64,000 nt of DNA from DAOUAT01 sp964551735 (GTDB lineage: Bacteria > Chloroflexota > Anaerolineae > CG2-30-64-16). The notes beneath the pieces were generated by a model that saw only the letters and a program-made list of their open reading frames with translations, made no database searches and was not told the origin of the DNA. The DNA is taken from assembly GCA_964551735.1 (NCBI GenBank), contig CAZKEF010000010.1:99761-163760 (forward strand). The letters run 5' to 3'. This document shows, piece after piece, positions 27,115 to 35,686 of this stretch (within the stretch, counting starts at the first letter, position 1; every line of letters begins with the position of its first letter). The translations under genes were made by a program, and so were the position numbers.

Positions 27115-28398
27115 TCACGGCGTCACCGTCACCTTCATCTCTAACGGCACCACCTGCCACCAACTGTTCCCCGGCTTCAGCGGGATGTCGCGGCCCTGGG
27201 CGTCCACCAAGCGGAACGGCTCGTGGCGGCCTGCGCGCACCCATTTGCCTTCGTACACCTTGCCATCACGCAGGATCTTGGCCGGCCCCTCGCCCCAGAG
27301 CTGGATCTCGATCGAGCAGTTGATGCACACCCCATTTGCGATCTGGCGCTGCGTGCCGTTTTCGACGATGAGGGTGATCACATGGTTGGCTCCCAAGACG
27401 ACCACATTGGTGGCTGAGAGCTGTTGGCCGTCGCCTTGATCCATGTGGGCCTGGCCCCCGGTGGTGCGCAGCCAGCGACCGGTGGCGGCGTTGTAACTCC
27501 ACCCCACCCGGAAGCGCGGGTACGGCAGGTCAATCCGGCTAGCAGACGCGCCCCCCGCAGGAATCCCTTCGGAAAAAGCCCAGGCCGCTGCGGGATCGGG
27601 GACGATATTCCAGCCTCGCTGCGTGCTGGTGTTCCACAAGGTGGTGGTGCTGGCGTACAGCGTGTTCCAACTCAATCCGCCCACACTCATATCACGGTAG
27701 AACGACGAGCCGTTGCGCGCCTGCTCCAGGATGTGGTCGCCGATGTCGGAGTTGTAGAGCAGTTGGCGCACCGGTTCCACACCGCCGGAGAAGGCCAGGA
27801 TTGCGTCGAAGATCGCCGGCAGTTCCACATCGATCAGCCGTGCGCTGCGGATGGGGCCGACGCGCGGCGTGTCATTGCTTTGATAGATCGCGGTGATGCG
27901 CGTTTCGCTGTATTCGACCCGGCTTTCCACTACCACATCGGCCTTGTTGAGCCCCGCTTGCTTGGGCTGCGCATCGGCATCGTTGGTGACCTTGATCCCC
28001 AACGGCCGCCGATTTAGCACGGTTGAGTCGGCCGGCCGCAAGCCGGTGAAGATGGAAACGCCGGCCTCACGCGTTGGCGCGGGGCCCAACGCGCCGCCGG
28101 GCTGCGCGGGTGCGGGGGTGGGCGGGACCGGTGTCTCGGTGGCCGCGGGCGTTTCGGTGGGCTTGAGTTCCTGTGTCGCGGTCGGTTCCGGGGTGGCAGT
28201 GGGCGGCGCCTCGGTGGGCAGGGCTGTCGGCGCCAGGGTCGGCGGCGCCGGGTTCGCGGTGGCGGCGGGCCGCGGGGTCTTAGTCGGCGTGGGCGTGGCC
28301 TGGGCCGGTACGCTGCAGCCGGTCAACGCGCCGAGTAACACCACGACGATCAGCGCCCCGCTGATCAGGGCGTAACAAACATGGGGGGGAGTCTTCAC
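27115..28398 (-). CDS. DUF3048 domain-containing lipoprotein (YerB-like)
   Basis: 427 residues from a GTG at 28398, chosen because GGAGG stands 9 bases upstream; a longer frame to 28461 exists. The N-terminus is a lipoprotein signal (LTGC, Cys28) followed by a Thr/Pro-rich stalk (about 33-95). The DUF3048 region begins at about residue 120: GLRPADSTVLNRRPLGIKV, ESRVEYSETRITAIYQ, VGPIRSARLIDVELPAIFDA. The C-terminal DUF3048_C part contains QLWGEGPAKILRDGKVYEG. YerB of Bacillus is a lipoprotein of unsettled function, so none is assigned. Transcribed alone. Confidence 0.88.
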   Translation of the reverse strand: MKTPPHVCYALISGALIVVVLLGALTGCSVPAQATPTPTKTPRPAATANPAPPTLAPTALPTEAPPTATPEPTATQELKPTETPAATETPVPPTPAPAQPGGALGPAPTREAGVSIFTGLRPADSTVLNRRPLGIKVTNDADAQPKQAGLNKADVVVESRVEYSETRITAIYQSNDTPRVGPIRSARLIDVELPAIFDAILAFSGGVEPVRQLLYNSDIGDHILEQARNGSSFYRDMSVGGLSWNTLYASTTTLWNTSTQRGWNIVPDPAAAWAFSEGIPAGGASASRIDLPYPRFRVGWSYNAATGRWLRTTGGQAHMDQGDGQQLSATNVVVLGANHVITLIVENGTQRQIANGVCINCSIEIQLWGEGPAKILRDGKVYEGKWVRAGRHEPFRLVDAQGRDIPLKPGNSWWQVVPLEMKVTVTP

Positions 28399-28452
28399 GT
28401 ACCATATCCTCCGCAAATGCGCGTAATGCTGGCTCAGAGAGCCAGCGGGACT

Positions 28453-28458
28453 ATTATA
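28453..28458 (-). promoter_or_regulatory. -10 box for the DUF3048 gene
   Basis: A perfect TATAAT on the minus strand, preceded by TTGTG. The -35 position (CCCGTT at 17 bases) is poor. It lies about 55 bases upstream of the GTG start. Confidence 0.45.
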
Positions 28459-28530
28459 CACAAGTTAGCAGGCAAACGGGAATTCGACCACGACAGCAAT
28501 TCTGACGTAGTTGCTTGAGGCTTCTGGCGT

Positions 28531-28588
28531 GGAGGTTCCCGCCGGTTATTGGCACGTCATGCGGGAGACCGGCTGAAGCCTCCACTCC
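28531..28588. repeat. Dispersed palindromic repeat, family A copy 4
   Basis: GGAGGTTCCCGCCGGTT pairs imperfectly with AGACCGGCTGAAGCCTCC. It lies between the two divergent genes DUF3048 and MFS, just upstream of the MFS promoter. Confidence 0.7.
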
Positions 28589-28613
28589 GGGTGCATCTGG
28601 GTCCCCCTGGCCT

Positions 28614-28642
28614 TTGACCGCGCGTGTCACCTCCGGTATACT
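28614..28642 (+). promoter_or_regulatory. Promoter of the MFS transporter gene
   Basis: TTGACC (28614-28619), a 17-base spacer and TATACT (28637-28642). The proposed TTG start codon at 28680 lies 37 bases downstream, and this rules out the longer frame that begins at 28515. Confidence 0.68.
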
Positions 28643-28679
28643 GCGACGGTTTCAACCTGATCTGCGCCCGAGGCTCCCA

Positions 28680-29867
28680 TTGTCCGCCATCTCGACCGAA
28701 CGCGCCGATGCGCCGCGCAACCTGATCATGATGCTGGCAGCACGCACCGTGCTCAACATGCCCATGCGTATCGTCTACCCCTTCCTGCCGGCCATCGCGC
28801 GCGGGCTGGGGGTGCCGTTGGAGACAGCGGGCCTGTTGTTCACTGTGCGTGGCCTGGTCAGTGCAGCTGGCCCACTCTACGGTTTCCTGGCCGATCGTTA
28901 CGGTCGCCGCCGGATGATGTTGGTGGGGCTGGCCGCATTGGTAGTCGGGGCGGCAGTCACCGCGGCTGTGCCCACATTTGGGCTGGCCCTGGTTGGGTTC
29001 TCGCTGTTGGGCTTCAGCAAGGCCAGTTTCGATCCGGCCATGCAGGCGTATGTGGGCGACACGGTCCCCTATGCGCGTCGCGGCCGTGTCATGGGCATCA
29101 TGGAATTGCCTTGGTCCCTGTCATGGTTCATCGGCGTGCCGTTGGTCGGGTTTATTATTGCAGCGGCCGGCTGGCGCGCGCCGTTTTGGCTGTTGGCTGG
29201 CCTGGGCTTGATCAGCCTGGGGGCCATGTGGCGGTTGTGCCCCGGCTGCGGCGACGCCTCATTGCGCAGGGCCTCGGCTCGTCTCAGCCTGGCCGATCTA
29301 TCCCGCAATCGGCGCCAGTTGATCCGGATCGCGACGATCCTCAGCGTGCCTTTCTTGCTGGTGGCGGCCCACGAGAATGTCTTCATCGTTTACGGCGCAT
29401 GGATGGAGCAGGATTTTGGCCTCTCAGTCTCTGCCCTCGGCGTTGCGTCGGTCGGTATTAGCGGGGCCGAGCTGATCGGCGAGCTGGCGTCGGCCGGCCT
29501 GGTGGATCGTCTGGGCAAGCGCCGCGCAGTATTGGTAGGGTTGATTCTGAACGTGTTTGCCTATCTGTTGTTGCCGCGACTGGCCGGGGCGTTGGGTGGC
29601 GCCTTGTTTGGGGTTTTCCTGGTCTTCCTGACGTTCGAATTCAGCATCGTCTGTCTGCTGCCGCTGCTCTCGGAATTGACGCCGAACGCGAGGGCGATGC
29701 TGATGGCGCTCAGCGCCGCGATCATGTCGCTGGGCCGCGTGCTGAGTTCGTTGACCGGCCCGCGTTTGTGGACAGTGGGTGGTTTGTCCCTGAACGGGTT
29801 GGTTTCGGCCGCGCTGGTTGCCCTCGCTGTCGTCTTTCTCTGGCGCACTGCGCGCCACCTGGCATGA
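28680..29867 (+). CDS. Major facilitator superfamily transporter
   Basis: 395 residues from TTG 28680, placed after the promoter; the next candidate is ATG 28728. Twelve hydrophobic spans are visible. The MFS motif A appears between spans 2 and 3 as GFLADRYGRRRMM and again after span 8 as ASAGLVDRLGKRRAV. The N-terminal region NMPMRIVYPFLPAIARGLGV is common in drug- or sugar-efflux type members. No substrate can be named. It ends one base away from the stop codon of the convergent GT39 gene. Confidence 0.85.
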   Translation: MSAISTERADAPRNLIMMLAARTVLNMPMRIVYPFLPAIARGLGVPLETAGLLFTVRGLVSAAGPLYGFLADRYGRRRMMLVGLAALVVGAAVTAAVPTFGLALVGFSLLGFSKASFDPAMQAYVGDTVPYARRGRVMGIMELPWSLSWFIGVPLVGFIIAAAGWRAPFWLLAGLGLISLGAMWRLCPGCGDASLRRASARLSLADLSRNRRQLIRIATILSVPFLLVAAHENVFIVYGAWMEQDFGLSVSALGVASVGISGAELIGELASAGLVDRLGKRRAVLVGLILNVFAYLLLPRLAGALGGALFGVFLVFLTFEFSIVCLLPLLSELTPNARAMLMALSAAIMSLGRVLSSLTGPRLWTVGGLSLNGLVSAALVALAVVFLWRTARHLA

Positions 29868-29868
29868 G

Positions 29869-31740
29869 CTAACCGCCGGGGATGGCCCGGTAGATGATGA
29901 ATGACACTTCGCCGCTGCGGTCGGAGAACCATGCTTCTTGCAGCCAGAGCCGCTTTTCACGCGCGGCCAATTCGGCCATCGCCTCGACCCGGCCCTGGAA
30001 CACCGCTTTGTCCGGCCGATGCCCCACGTACACCGTGTTGCTGTCCTGCAGCAAGGGGGCCACCCGGCCCGCGAATCCCTTATCGGTCGCGTCCAGCCGT
30101 TCATAGCCGAAGATCTCGAGGGGAGCGACTCGGCCGGCGGTCAGGAAGCGCACTGGCGCATCAATGCCCCAGTCCAGCGCAACGGGTGTGGCATAGCCCT
30201 TGTCATCCAGGTATGCAGCCAGGCGGCCGATGGCGTCGGAGTGGGTGGCGAATCCTCCGGAGGCCGCAAGCGACCGATGGTAGCGTACGGTCGTCCACAA
30301 GTCGCCGCCCGCCCAACTGAGCCCGGCGAGGGCCACGAGGATCAGCAACGCCGTCGGGGCGAACCTCCGTGTCCGCCCTGAAATGGGCAACCGCTGGGGG
30401 ATTGCCCCAGTGGGCAACCGCTGAGGGATTGCCCCAGTGGGCAACCGCTGAGGGATTGCCCCTACGTCATGCCCCCACACCGCTCCCACCGCCAGCCCGC
30501 CGGCAAGCGGGATCAGGGGCAGCAGCAGGGCGTAGTGCGTGATGAACAGGTCGCTGACGGTGAACGCGCTCTGCGCCACCATGAGGGCCAACAGCGCAAC
30601 GGGCAGCAAGAACAGCGGCGGCCGCCGGTCGCCGCGTGCGCCAGCGATGACCCAGGCGACCAGCGCCATGCCGAGCAGCCCGACTGCCAGCCACGGCGCC
30701 CAGGGGTTGCTGGTGGGCCCGCCCAGGTACCAGAACTGTTCCCCGCGCAGCAGCGTCACGACCTGCTCCAGCCGCGTGCTTAGATTGGTCAGGAAGGCGC
30801 TGTTGTCAACCCCGTAGTAGGAGCGGCCCAGGTTGCCGAAGATGGAGGTCAGGGTCCCGCCGGTGCGCAGGTTGAAGAGGATCAACGGGACGAGGGGGAT
30901 GATGAAACAGATCAAGGCGCGAGCAGAAGTCGCCAGATAAGAAGCGCGTAAGGGAAGCTGATCGGTCGGAGCCTCTTGTTCTGTCCTGAAAATGGGTAGG
31001 TTCATAGTAGCGCCTTTAGTCGCCGTGGCCCGCGCCGAACGACTGAAGTCATCACTATGAACGTTTTTATCCACTGTCGCGCCGCGCCCGGCATGAGAAA
31101 CCGCCCTTGACGCCAGCCCCGCGACGGTCGCCAGGATGACCATAGCCCCGATGGCCCAGGCGAAGAGCAGCTTGGCGTAGATCCCCAGGCCCCAGAGGAA
31201 GGCGGTCAGCCACAGGTCGGCCGGCCGGCGGCCCTGCCACCAGCGCAGCGCGGTCAGCAGGCTCGCCATGAAGATCAGCGCGGTGATGTTGGTGACGAAG
31301 ATGCCCTGCCGACTCCAAAACACGAACGAAGGGTTGACGGCCAGCAGCAGCGCGGCCGCCGCTGCCGCGACCGGTCCGCCCAGGCGGGTGGCGCAGCGCC
31401 AAACCATGACCAGGGTCAGCGCAGCGATGAGCAGCGGCAGCCAGCGCAGCGCCACGACGTTGATGCCGCCTACGGCCAGAAAGGGCAGCGCCAGCACCAC
31501 GTTGAGCGCGCCGATGTAGTCCTGCACCATCAACGGCAGCCGCACGGGGCCGATGTTCAGCGTGGCGTCGCGAAATGCGGTTACTGGCCGGCCGGTGAGG
31601 AGCTGCATGGCGTTGATCCCCGCCTCTTTGGCCTCATCGTAGTGCAGGCCCGGCAGGCTGAGTTGGTGTGCACCCAGCAGGAGGAAGAGGCCAAGCGCCA
31701 GTCCCAGGGGGAGCAGGGGCAGGGCGGCGCGGCCTTTCAT
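29869..31740 (-). CDS. GT39-type (ArnT/PMT-like) membrane glycosyltransferase with in-frame repeat insertions
   Basis: 623 residues, with about ten or more membrane spans and the N-terminal LHYDEAKEAG loop. An acidic Asp-Glu pair in the first extracytoplasmic loop is the catalytic feature of GT39/GT83 enzymes using polyprenyl-phosphate sugars. FWSRQGIFVTNITAL and the soluble C-terminal part (TAGRVAPLEIFGYERL) fit the class. Two stretches look foreign. Residues 227-247 are encoded exactly by a 63-base inverted repeat (31000-31062). Residues about 426-452 are three copies of a 27-base unit encoding TGAIPQRLP. Both keep the frame open. ATG overlaps the preceding stop (TAATG). It is the last gene of the seven-gene operon. 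Confidence 0.78.
   Translation of the reverse strand: MKGRAALPLLPLGLALGLFLLLGAHQLSLPGLHYDEAKEAGINAMQLLTGRPVTAFRDATLNIGPVRLPLMVQDYIGALNVVLALPFLAVGGINVVALRWLPLLIAALTLVMVWRCATRLGGPVAAAAAALLLAVNPSFVFWSRQGIFVTNITALIFMASLLTALRWWQGRRPADLWLTAFLWGLGIYAKLLFAWAIGAMVILATVAGLASRAVSHAGRGATVDKNVHSDDFSRSARATATKGATMNLPIFRTEQEAPTDQLPLRASYLATSARALICFIIPLVPLILFNLRTGGTLTSIFGNLGRSYYGVDNSAFLTNLSTRLEQVVTLLRGEQFWYLGGPTSNPWAPWLAVGLLGMALVAWVIAGARGDRRPPLFLLPVALLALMVAQSAFTVSDLFITHYALLLPLIPLAGGLAVGAVWGHDVGAIPQRLPTGAIPQRLPTGAIPQRLPISGRTRRFAPTALLILVALAGLSWAGGDLWTTVRYHRSLAASGGFATHSDAIGRLAAYLDDKGYATPVALDWGIDAPVRFLTAGRVAPLEIFGYERLDATDKGFAGRVAPLLQDSNTVYVGHRPDKAVFQGRVEAMAELAAREKRLWLQEAWFSDRSGEVSFIIYRAIPGG
30384..30463. repeat. 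Three tandem 27-base hairpin units inside the GT39 gene
   Basis: Units at 30384-30410, 30411-30437 and 30438-30463 share TGGGCAACCGCTGAGGGATT then GCCCC. Each can fold by GGGCAA/TTGCCC. They are nearly identical to the intergenic unit at 9798-9826, so this is a repeat family that has entered a coding region and multiplied without breaking the frame. Confidence 0.85.
31000..31062. repeat. 63-base inverted-repeat element inside the GT39 gene
   Basis: The ends are GTTCATAGTAGCGCC and the inverted CATCACTATGAAC, with TAGTCG and CGACTGA in the inner arms. The length of exactly 21 codons keeps the host frame. The encoded stretch is rich in Ser, Asp, Arg and Thr, unlike the flanking membrane segments, and falls in a loop. 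Confidence 0.8.
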
Positions 31741-33008
31741 TAGCGCACCGTCAGGCCGACATCCGAGACGTAGCTCTCGTAGTCATGGCCGATGGCGTAC
31801 ACGCTGATGGAGATGATACGCGCCGGCCGGGTCCTCTTGAGCAGCTCGAAAAGGTTGGGCGATTCGTAGGAATACCAGATACCGATGGGCACGCGCTCGG
31901 CAGTGGGCGGGAAGTAGGCAGCGTCGGCGGGCACCTGGTCTTCGCGCTGCGGCGTCAGATAAGGGCTGCCCGGCAGTAAGTCGAAATAGTAGAATCCCTT
32001 GTACCAATGGATGTCTTTGCCATAGATATCGGTGAAAAAGACATCCACCATCAGCGGATATTCAGTGGCGTTTTGTCCGCCCCCGGGCAGGCTCTGATGT
32101 GTCAGCCGCAGGTCCAGCCGCAAGGCCAGGCTGTCGTAGCCTTCGACATCGCGGTTCACTGTCTGGGTTACGCCGACACGGTTGGGCACACCATCTTCTT
32201 CGCGGCGCGAGAAGCGCAAGGCGCGGCGCCGGCCATCAGCGACTAGCGTGACTGAACCAGGCCGGTAGCCAGCTTTGACCTCGGCGAACTCCTCCCACAG
32301 CGGTGTAAGCCCGCCCTCGAACGCGCCATTCAGCACCAGGTTCACTGTGTCGGGCACCGGTAGATCGGGCGCGCGGCCGGTCGTCACGCCGACGCGCTGC
32401 CCCCCGGATGCTGTGACCAGTTGGCCTTCCGCCGTGATATGCGCCATGCCTGATCGCACGCGCACTTGGGTTTCGTTGCCCGCCAGGATGATGTCAAAGG
32501 TGCCAGCGCCGAAGGTGACCATTCCTTGTGGTGTTGTTACCGACACGGCGACATCGCGCTCATCCGTCCGTTGCGCAGTGATCGACATGCGGCCTTGTTG
32601 CAGATCCAGACTGATGCGATGAGGGTCCGGGCTGAGTTCGAAACGGGGGACGCGCGCTTGCTGCAGCGTAACCGTGGAGCTGGGATAGAGCTGCACGATA
32701 GCGAGGACGCGTTCGCCCGCGTCGTCTGTTGCCAAGGTCAGCAGCGCCTTGGCCGTGGCGTCAGTGACCAGTCGGCTGCCTTCAACCACTGGCCGGCGGG
32801 CTGTAACTGCGGTAGGGTCAGTGGCATTAGGCGCCCAGAGTTGTGCTGTGCCCGTTGTTGCCGTGGCTGAGGCGATCCGTGTCCGTGTGGCGTGCAACAC
32901 GAAGCTGCGAACCCCCAACGGCACGGCCACCGCCAGCACGAAACACATAAAAAAGCTGGCCAGCAAGATGATCCAGGCTACGCGGGTAGGGTTCTGGCGC
33001 CAATTCAT
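31740..33008 (-). CDS. Membrane-anchored FecR-like protein
   Basis: 422 residues. One N-terminal membrane span (AWIILLASFFMCFVLAVAVP) is followed by an extracytoplasmic region. Residues about 95-210 resemble a FecR-type beta domain (STVTLQQARVPRFEL, then FGAGTFDIILAGNETQVRVR and GMAHITAEGQLVTASGGQRV). The C-terminal half (NLVLNGAFEGGLTPLWEEF and onward) looks like a carbohydrate-binding-type beta-sandwich. No catalytic motif is seen. It lies between the TPR gene and the GT39 gene, so it may help sense or assemble the glycan made by the latter, but this is only context. Confidence 0.68.
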   Translation of the reverse strand: MNWRQNPTRVAWIILLASFFMCFVLAVAVPLGVRSFVLHATRTRIASATATTGTAQLWAPNATDPTAVTARRPVVEGSRLVTDATAKALLTLATDDAGERVLAIVQLYPSSTVTLQQARVPRFELSPDPHRISLDLQQGRMSITAQRTDERDVAVSVTTPQGMVTFGAGTFDIILAGNETQVRVRSGMAHITAEGQLVTASGGQRVGVTTGRAPDLPVPDTVNLVLNGAFEGGLTPLWEEFAEVKAGYRPGSVTLVADGRRRALRFSRREEDGVPNRVGVTQTVNRDVEGYDSLALRLDLRLTHQSLPGGGQNATEYPLMVDVFFTDIYGKDIHWYKGFYYFDLLPGSPYLTPQREDQVPADAAYFPPTAERVPIGIWYSYESPNLFELLKRTRPARIISISVYAIGHDYESYVSDVGLTVR

Positions 33009-33035
33009 CCTGAGTCTCTCGAAGGGTTCATCGCA

Positions 33036-33599
33036 TCATCCCAACAATTCCCGATCGATGGGCTCGGCGCGGCGGATCTTGGTGAGCCAGCTCAGCGCAT
33101 CGCGGTCATCAGGATCGGTTTCCAGTGCGCGCTCGAAATGGGTGGCGGCGCGCGGCAGCTCGTTCCGTTCCAGGTAGATCAGGCCCAGGTTGTAATGGAC
33201 GCTGGGCGCGCGTGGATCCAACGCCAAAGCGCGTTCGAAAGCAGTGATGGCGCGGGCCTGTTGCTCCGCCGTGGCAAACAGCAGCTTGCCCAGGTGGGCT
33301 GCGGCCAGGTTGATCCACACCATCGGGTTGTCAGGCTCGATCTCGGTTGCGCGCTCCAGGATGGGGACGGCCTGAGCGTGTTTGTTTTGCAGGATATAGG
33401 CCCCGCCCAGGTTGAGCGCAACCGCCACATTACGCGGGTCAAGTCTGTGGGCTTCCTGCAAGAGCGCCGCGGCCTCACCGGGGCGTCGCGCTTTGAGCAA
33501 CTGGGCGCCCTCAGTGACCAGGCGCTGCACGCGCTGCGCGCGATCCTCGGCGGGATGCCTCGGCGCTTTGGGCAGTTGAGCGGTGCGTTGCTTACTCAT
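33036..33599 (-). CDS. Tetratricopeptide repeat protein
   Basis: 187 residues with three to four TPR units (LLKARRPGEAAALLQEAHRL, NLGGAYILQNKHAQAVPILERA, VHYNLGLIYLERNELPRAATHFERAL). There is no signal peptide or membrane span, so it should be cytosolic. TPR proteins of this size act as scaffolds; the partner is unknown. ATG is one base after the AEC transporter stop, inside the same operon. Confidence 0.85.
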   Translation of the reverse strand: MSKQRTAQLPKAPRHPAEDRAQRVQRLVTEGAQLLKARRPGEAAALLQEAHRLDPRNVAVALNLGGAYILQNKHAQAVPILERATEIEPDNPMVWINLAAAHLGKLLFATAEQQARAITAFERALALDPRAPSVHYNLGLIYLERNELPRAATHFERALETDPDDRDALSWLTKIRRAEPIDRELLG

Positions 33600-33600
33600 G

Positions 33601-34506
33601 TTACGTTATCCAGGTCAACAATAAAGTCATCGTAATGAGACTGAGCAGCGATGTAACGAAAACGCTGCTGGCCACCAGGCCGGGTTCGGTGTCGTAATGG
33701 GTGGCCAGAATGCTGGCCGTGACGGCGGTGGGCGGCGCTGTCTGCAGGATCGCCACCTGACGACCCAACCCTGTGAGCCCCAACGGCTTCACCATGAGCA
33801 CAGCGATCAGCGGTGACATGACCAGGCGTAGCACAGAGACAACCCCGACCGTCCGCCAATACCGGCGCTCGACGGGCAGTTGGGCCAGTTGGAGGCCAAG
33901 CACTGTCAGCATGGTGGGCACTGTGGCCCTGCTTAGCGTCTCGAGCCCGCGCCAGAGGGGTATGGGCACCTGCCAGCCGACCTCGTGCACCACGAGGCCC
34001 AGTATCACGGTGTAGAGCGCCGGGTTGCGGAACACCTGCGCCGCTGCCGCGCGCACGCTGGCATGGCCGCGTGCCGCAATATAGACCCCGACTGAGTTGA
34101 CCAACAGGTTGTCGGTGACATAGCTGATCACGGCCAGTGTCAATCCCGCCTTGCCGAACGCGTACTCGTTGATGGACAACCCGAAATTACCCGAATTGGC
34201 AAAGATCACGGCGAGCGTGAAGGCGCTGCTGGCCGTCGGTGAAAGCTTCAACCGCGCGGCCACCCACCGCGCCGCGGGTACCGTCACCAAGAAGACCAGC
34301 ACCTTGAGCAGGACAAGCTGACCCAGCAAATGGGGCGAGACCGTCATGCTGACGAGCGACACGAAAACCAGGCAGGGATTGAACAGGTAAAAAGTGACCC
34401 GGGCGAGCGGTCTGGGATCAACATGACCATAGCGCCCCAAGAGCGCCGCCAGGCCCGCGACCAACACGAGCGGCAGAAGCACGGTGCTGAAGACATCGCC
34501 GAGCAT
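33601..34506 (-). CDS. AEC (auxin efflux carrier) family transporter
   Basis: 301-residue membrane protein with about ten spans. The family signature of a central unwound helix is visible around AVIFANSGNFGLSINEYAFG (residues about 100-120), with the second half VTASILATHYDTEPGLVASSVFVTSLLSL. AEC members in bacteria move malonate, malate or other organic acids; the substrate here is unknown. The start ATG directly follows the HEAT protein stop. Confidence 0.88.
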   Translation of the reverse strand: MLGDVFSTVLLPLVLVAGLAALLGRYGHVDPRPLARVTFYLFNPCLVFVSLVSMTVSPHLLGQLVLLKVLVFLVTVPAARWVAARLKLSPTASSAFTLAVIFANSGNFGLSINEYAFGKAGLTLAVISYVTDNLLVNSVGVYIAARGHASVRAAAAQVFRNPALYTVILGLVVHEVGWQVPIPLWRGLETLSRATVPTMLTVLGLQLAQLPVERRYWRTVGVVSVLRLVMSPLIAVLMVKPLGLTGLGRQVAILQTAPPTAVTASILATHYDTEPGLVASSVFVTSLLSLITMTLLLTWIT

Positions 34507-35679
34507 TTAGCGCCAGTCCAGGTCGTCGTCGAAATCCTCGTCGTCCCAGTCTAGATCGTCGTTCTCATCGAGTTCGTCTTCGTCAAATCCCTCGTCGTCC
34601 TCAGCGAAATCATCGTCATCCGCGAATCTAGCATCCGCGTGCCGATCGGCGAAGGCGTCATCTTCGGCGAAGAGGTCATCCTCGTCGTCCCAGTCTTCAT
34701 CGGCTTCATCGGCGTCGGCTACGGAGCTGCGGGCAGCAGGCTGGGCGGAGAAGTCCAACAGGACATCGTCAATCTGCTCACTGTTGAAATTCAACTCGGC
34801 CAGCGCATCGTCCGCGGCCTGGGCCAGTTGTTCGTCCCCGCTGTTGATCAGCGCTTCCAGGGCCCGACGGGCTGGGGCGCCACCGATCTTGCCCAGGGCC
34901 AGCACGGCCGCTTCACGCACATGCCCGTCGGGATCGTCCAGGGAACGGATCAGCGGCTGCACCGCGCTCTTGAGGCTCATCTCCCCTGCTGCCAACGCAG
35001 CCTCGTAGCGCATGGCGGGTTCATGGCTGGCCAGCTCTGCCAAGATGAATTTGGCCCAGCGCGGGTGCGCATGACGGCCCATCGCATACAGCGCGCTCTC
35101 GCGCATCCGCTCATCTTCGTCGTAATAGGCGCTGGTGATCATGTCGGGCAGATCGGCGCCGGTGCTGCAGGCGAGACCTTCCAACGCGCGCCGGCGCACT
35201 TCACCGCTTTCGCCGCGGCGGTTCCACGCGGCCAGCAGCGCATCACTAGCCGCCTGTGCCGGCTCATCGGCGATCTCGCCCAAGGCGCCGAGCAACACAA
35301 ACCGTCCCAGCGAGACGGCCGCGGCGGCCCGCACCTCAGGCTCCGGGTCAGCGCTCAGCAGATCGACCAACGGCGCAACCAGGCTGGTTTTCTCGTCTTC
35401 CCACAAGCCTTCGATAGCCTGTTTGCGCACGCGCGGGTCAGTGTCCCTGAGGCAGGCGCGCAGCACGGCGTGAAAGTTCACGTGGATGTTGGCTTCGGCC
35501 TGCTCGACAAGGGCCGTGATTAGCTCGGCGCGGCGTTCCTGGCCGAATGTCGCCCATGCCTCCCGAAACTGGCCAAGCGCAGCGCGCGTCAGATCGGAGA
35601 GGTAGGTCAGCTTTGTAGCACGTACCGGCCGGCTTTCGTCGGCCAGTTGCACCAACAGGGATTCCAGATCGTCAGACAT
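34507..35679 (-). CDS. HEAT-repeat protein with a highly acidic C-terminal tail
   Basis: 390 residues. Residues about 60-300 are HEAT/PBS-lyase-type repeats (RACLRDTDPRVRKQAIEGLW, LLSADPEPEVRAAAAVSLGR, SLDDPDGHVREAAVLALGK). The last 70 residues (about 320-390) are almost entirely Asp and Glu with scattered Phe and Trp (for example DLDWDDEDFDDDLDWR). Such tails often bind basic proteins or metal ions, but none can be named. No signal peptide is seen. It sits between the LysM and AEC genes in the operon. Confidence 0.82.
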   Translation of the reverse strand: MSDDLESLLVQLADESRPVRATKLTYLSDLTRAALGQFREAWATFGQERRAELITALVEQAEANIHVNFHAVLRACLRDTDPRVRKQAIEGLWEDEKTSLVAPLVDLLSADPEPEVRAAAAVSLGRFVLLGALGEIADEPAQAASDALLAAWNRRGESGEVRRRALEGLACSTGADLPDMITSAYYDEDERMRESALYAMGRHAHPRWAKFILAELASHEPAMRYEAALAAGEMSLKSAVQPLIRSLDDPDGHVREAAVLALGKIGGAPARRALEALINSGDEQLAQAADDALAELNFNSEQIDDVLLDFSAQPAARSSVADADEADEDWDDEDDLFAEDDAFADRHADARFADDDDFAEDDEGFDEDELDENDDLDWDDEDFDDDLDWR

Positions 35680-35686
35680 AACGCTG

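Noticed and set aside
30384..30463. Tandem units considered as a CRISPR array
   Set aside because: Only three directly abutting 27-base copies without unique spacers, lying in frame in a gene and with no cas genes nearby.
29869..31740. GT39-type gene considered a pseudogene because of the repeat insertions
   Set aside because: The frame is open throughout, the catalytic loop and membrane spans are intact, and both insertions keep the frame.
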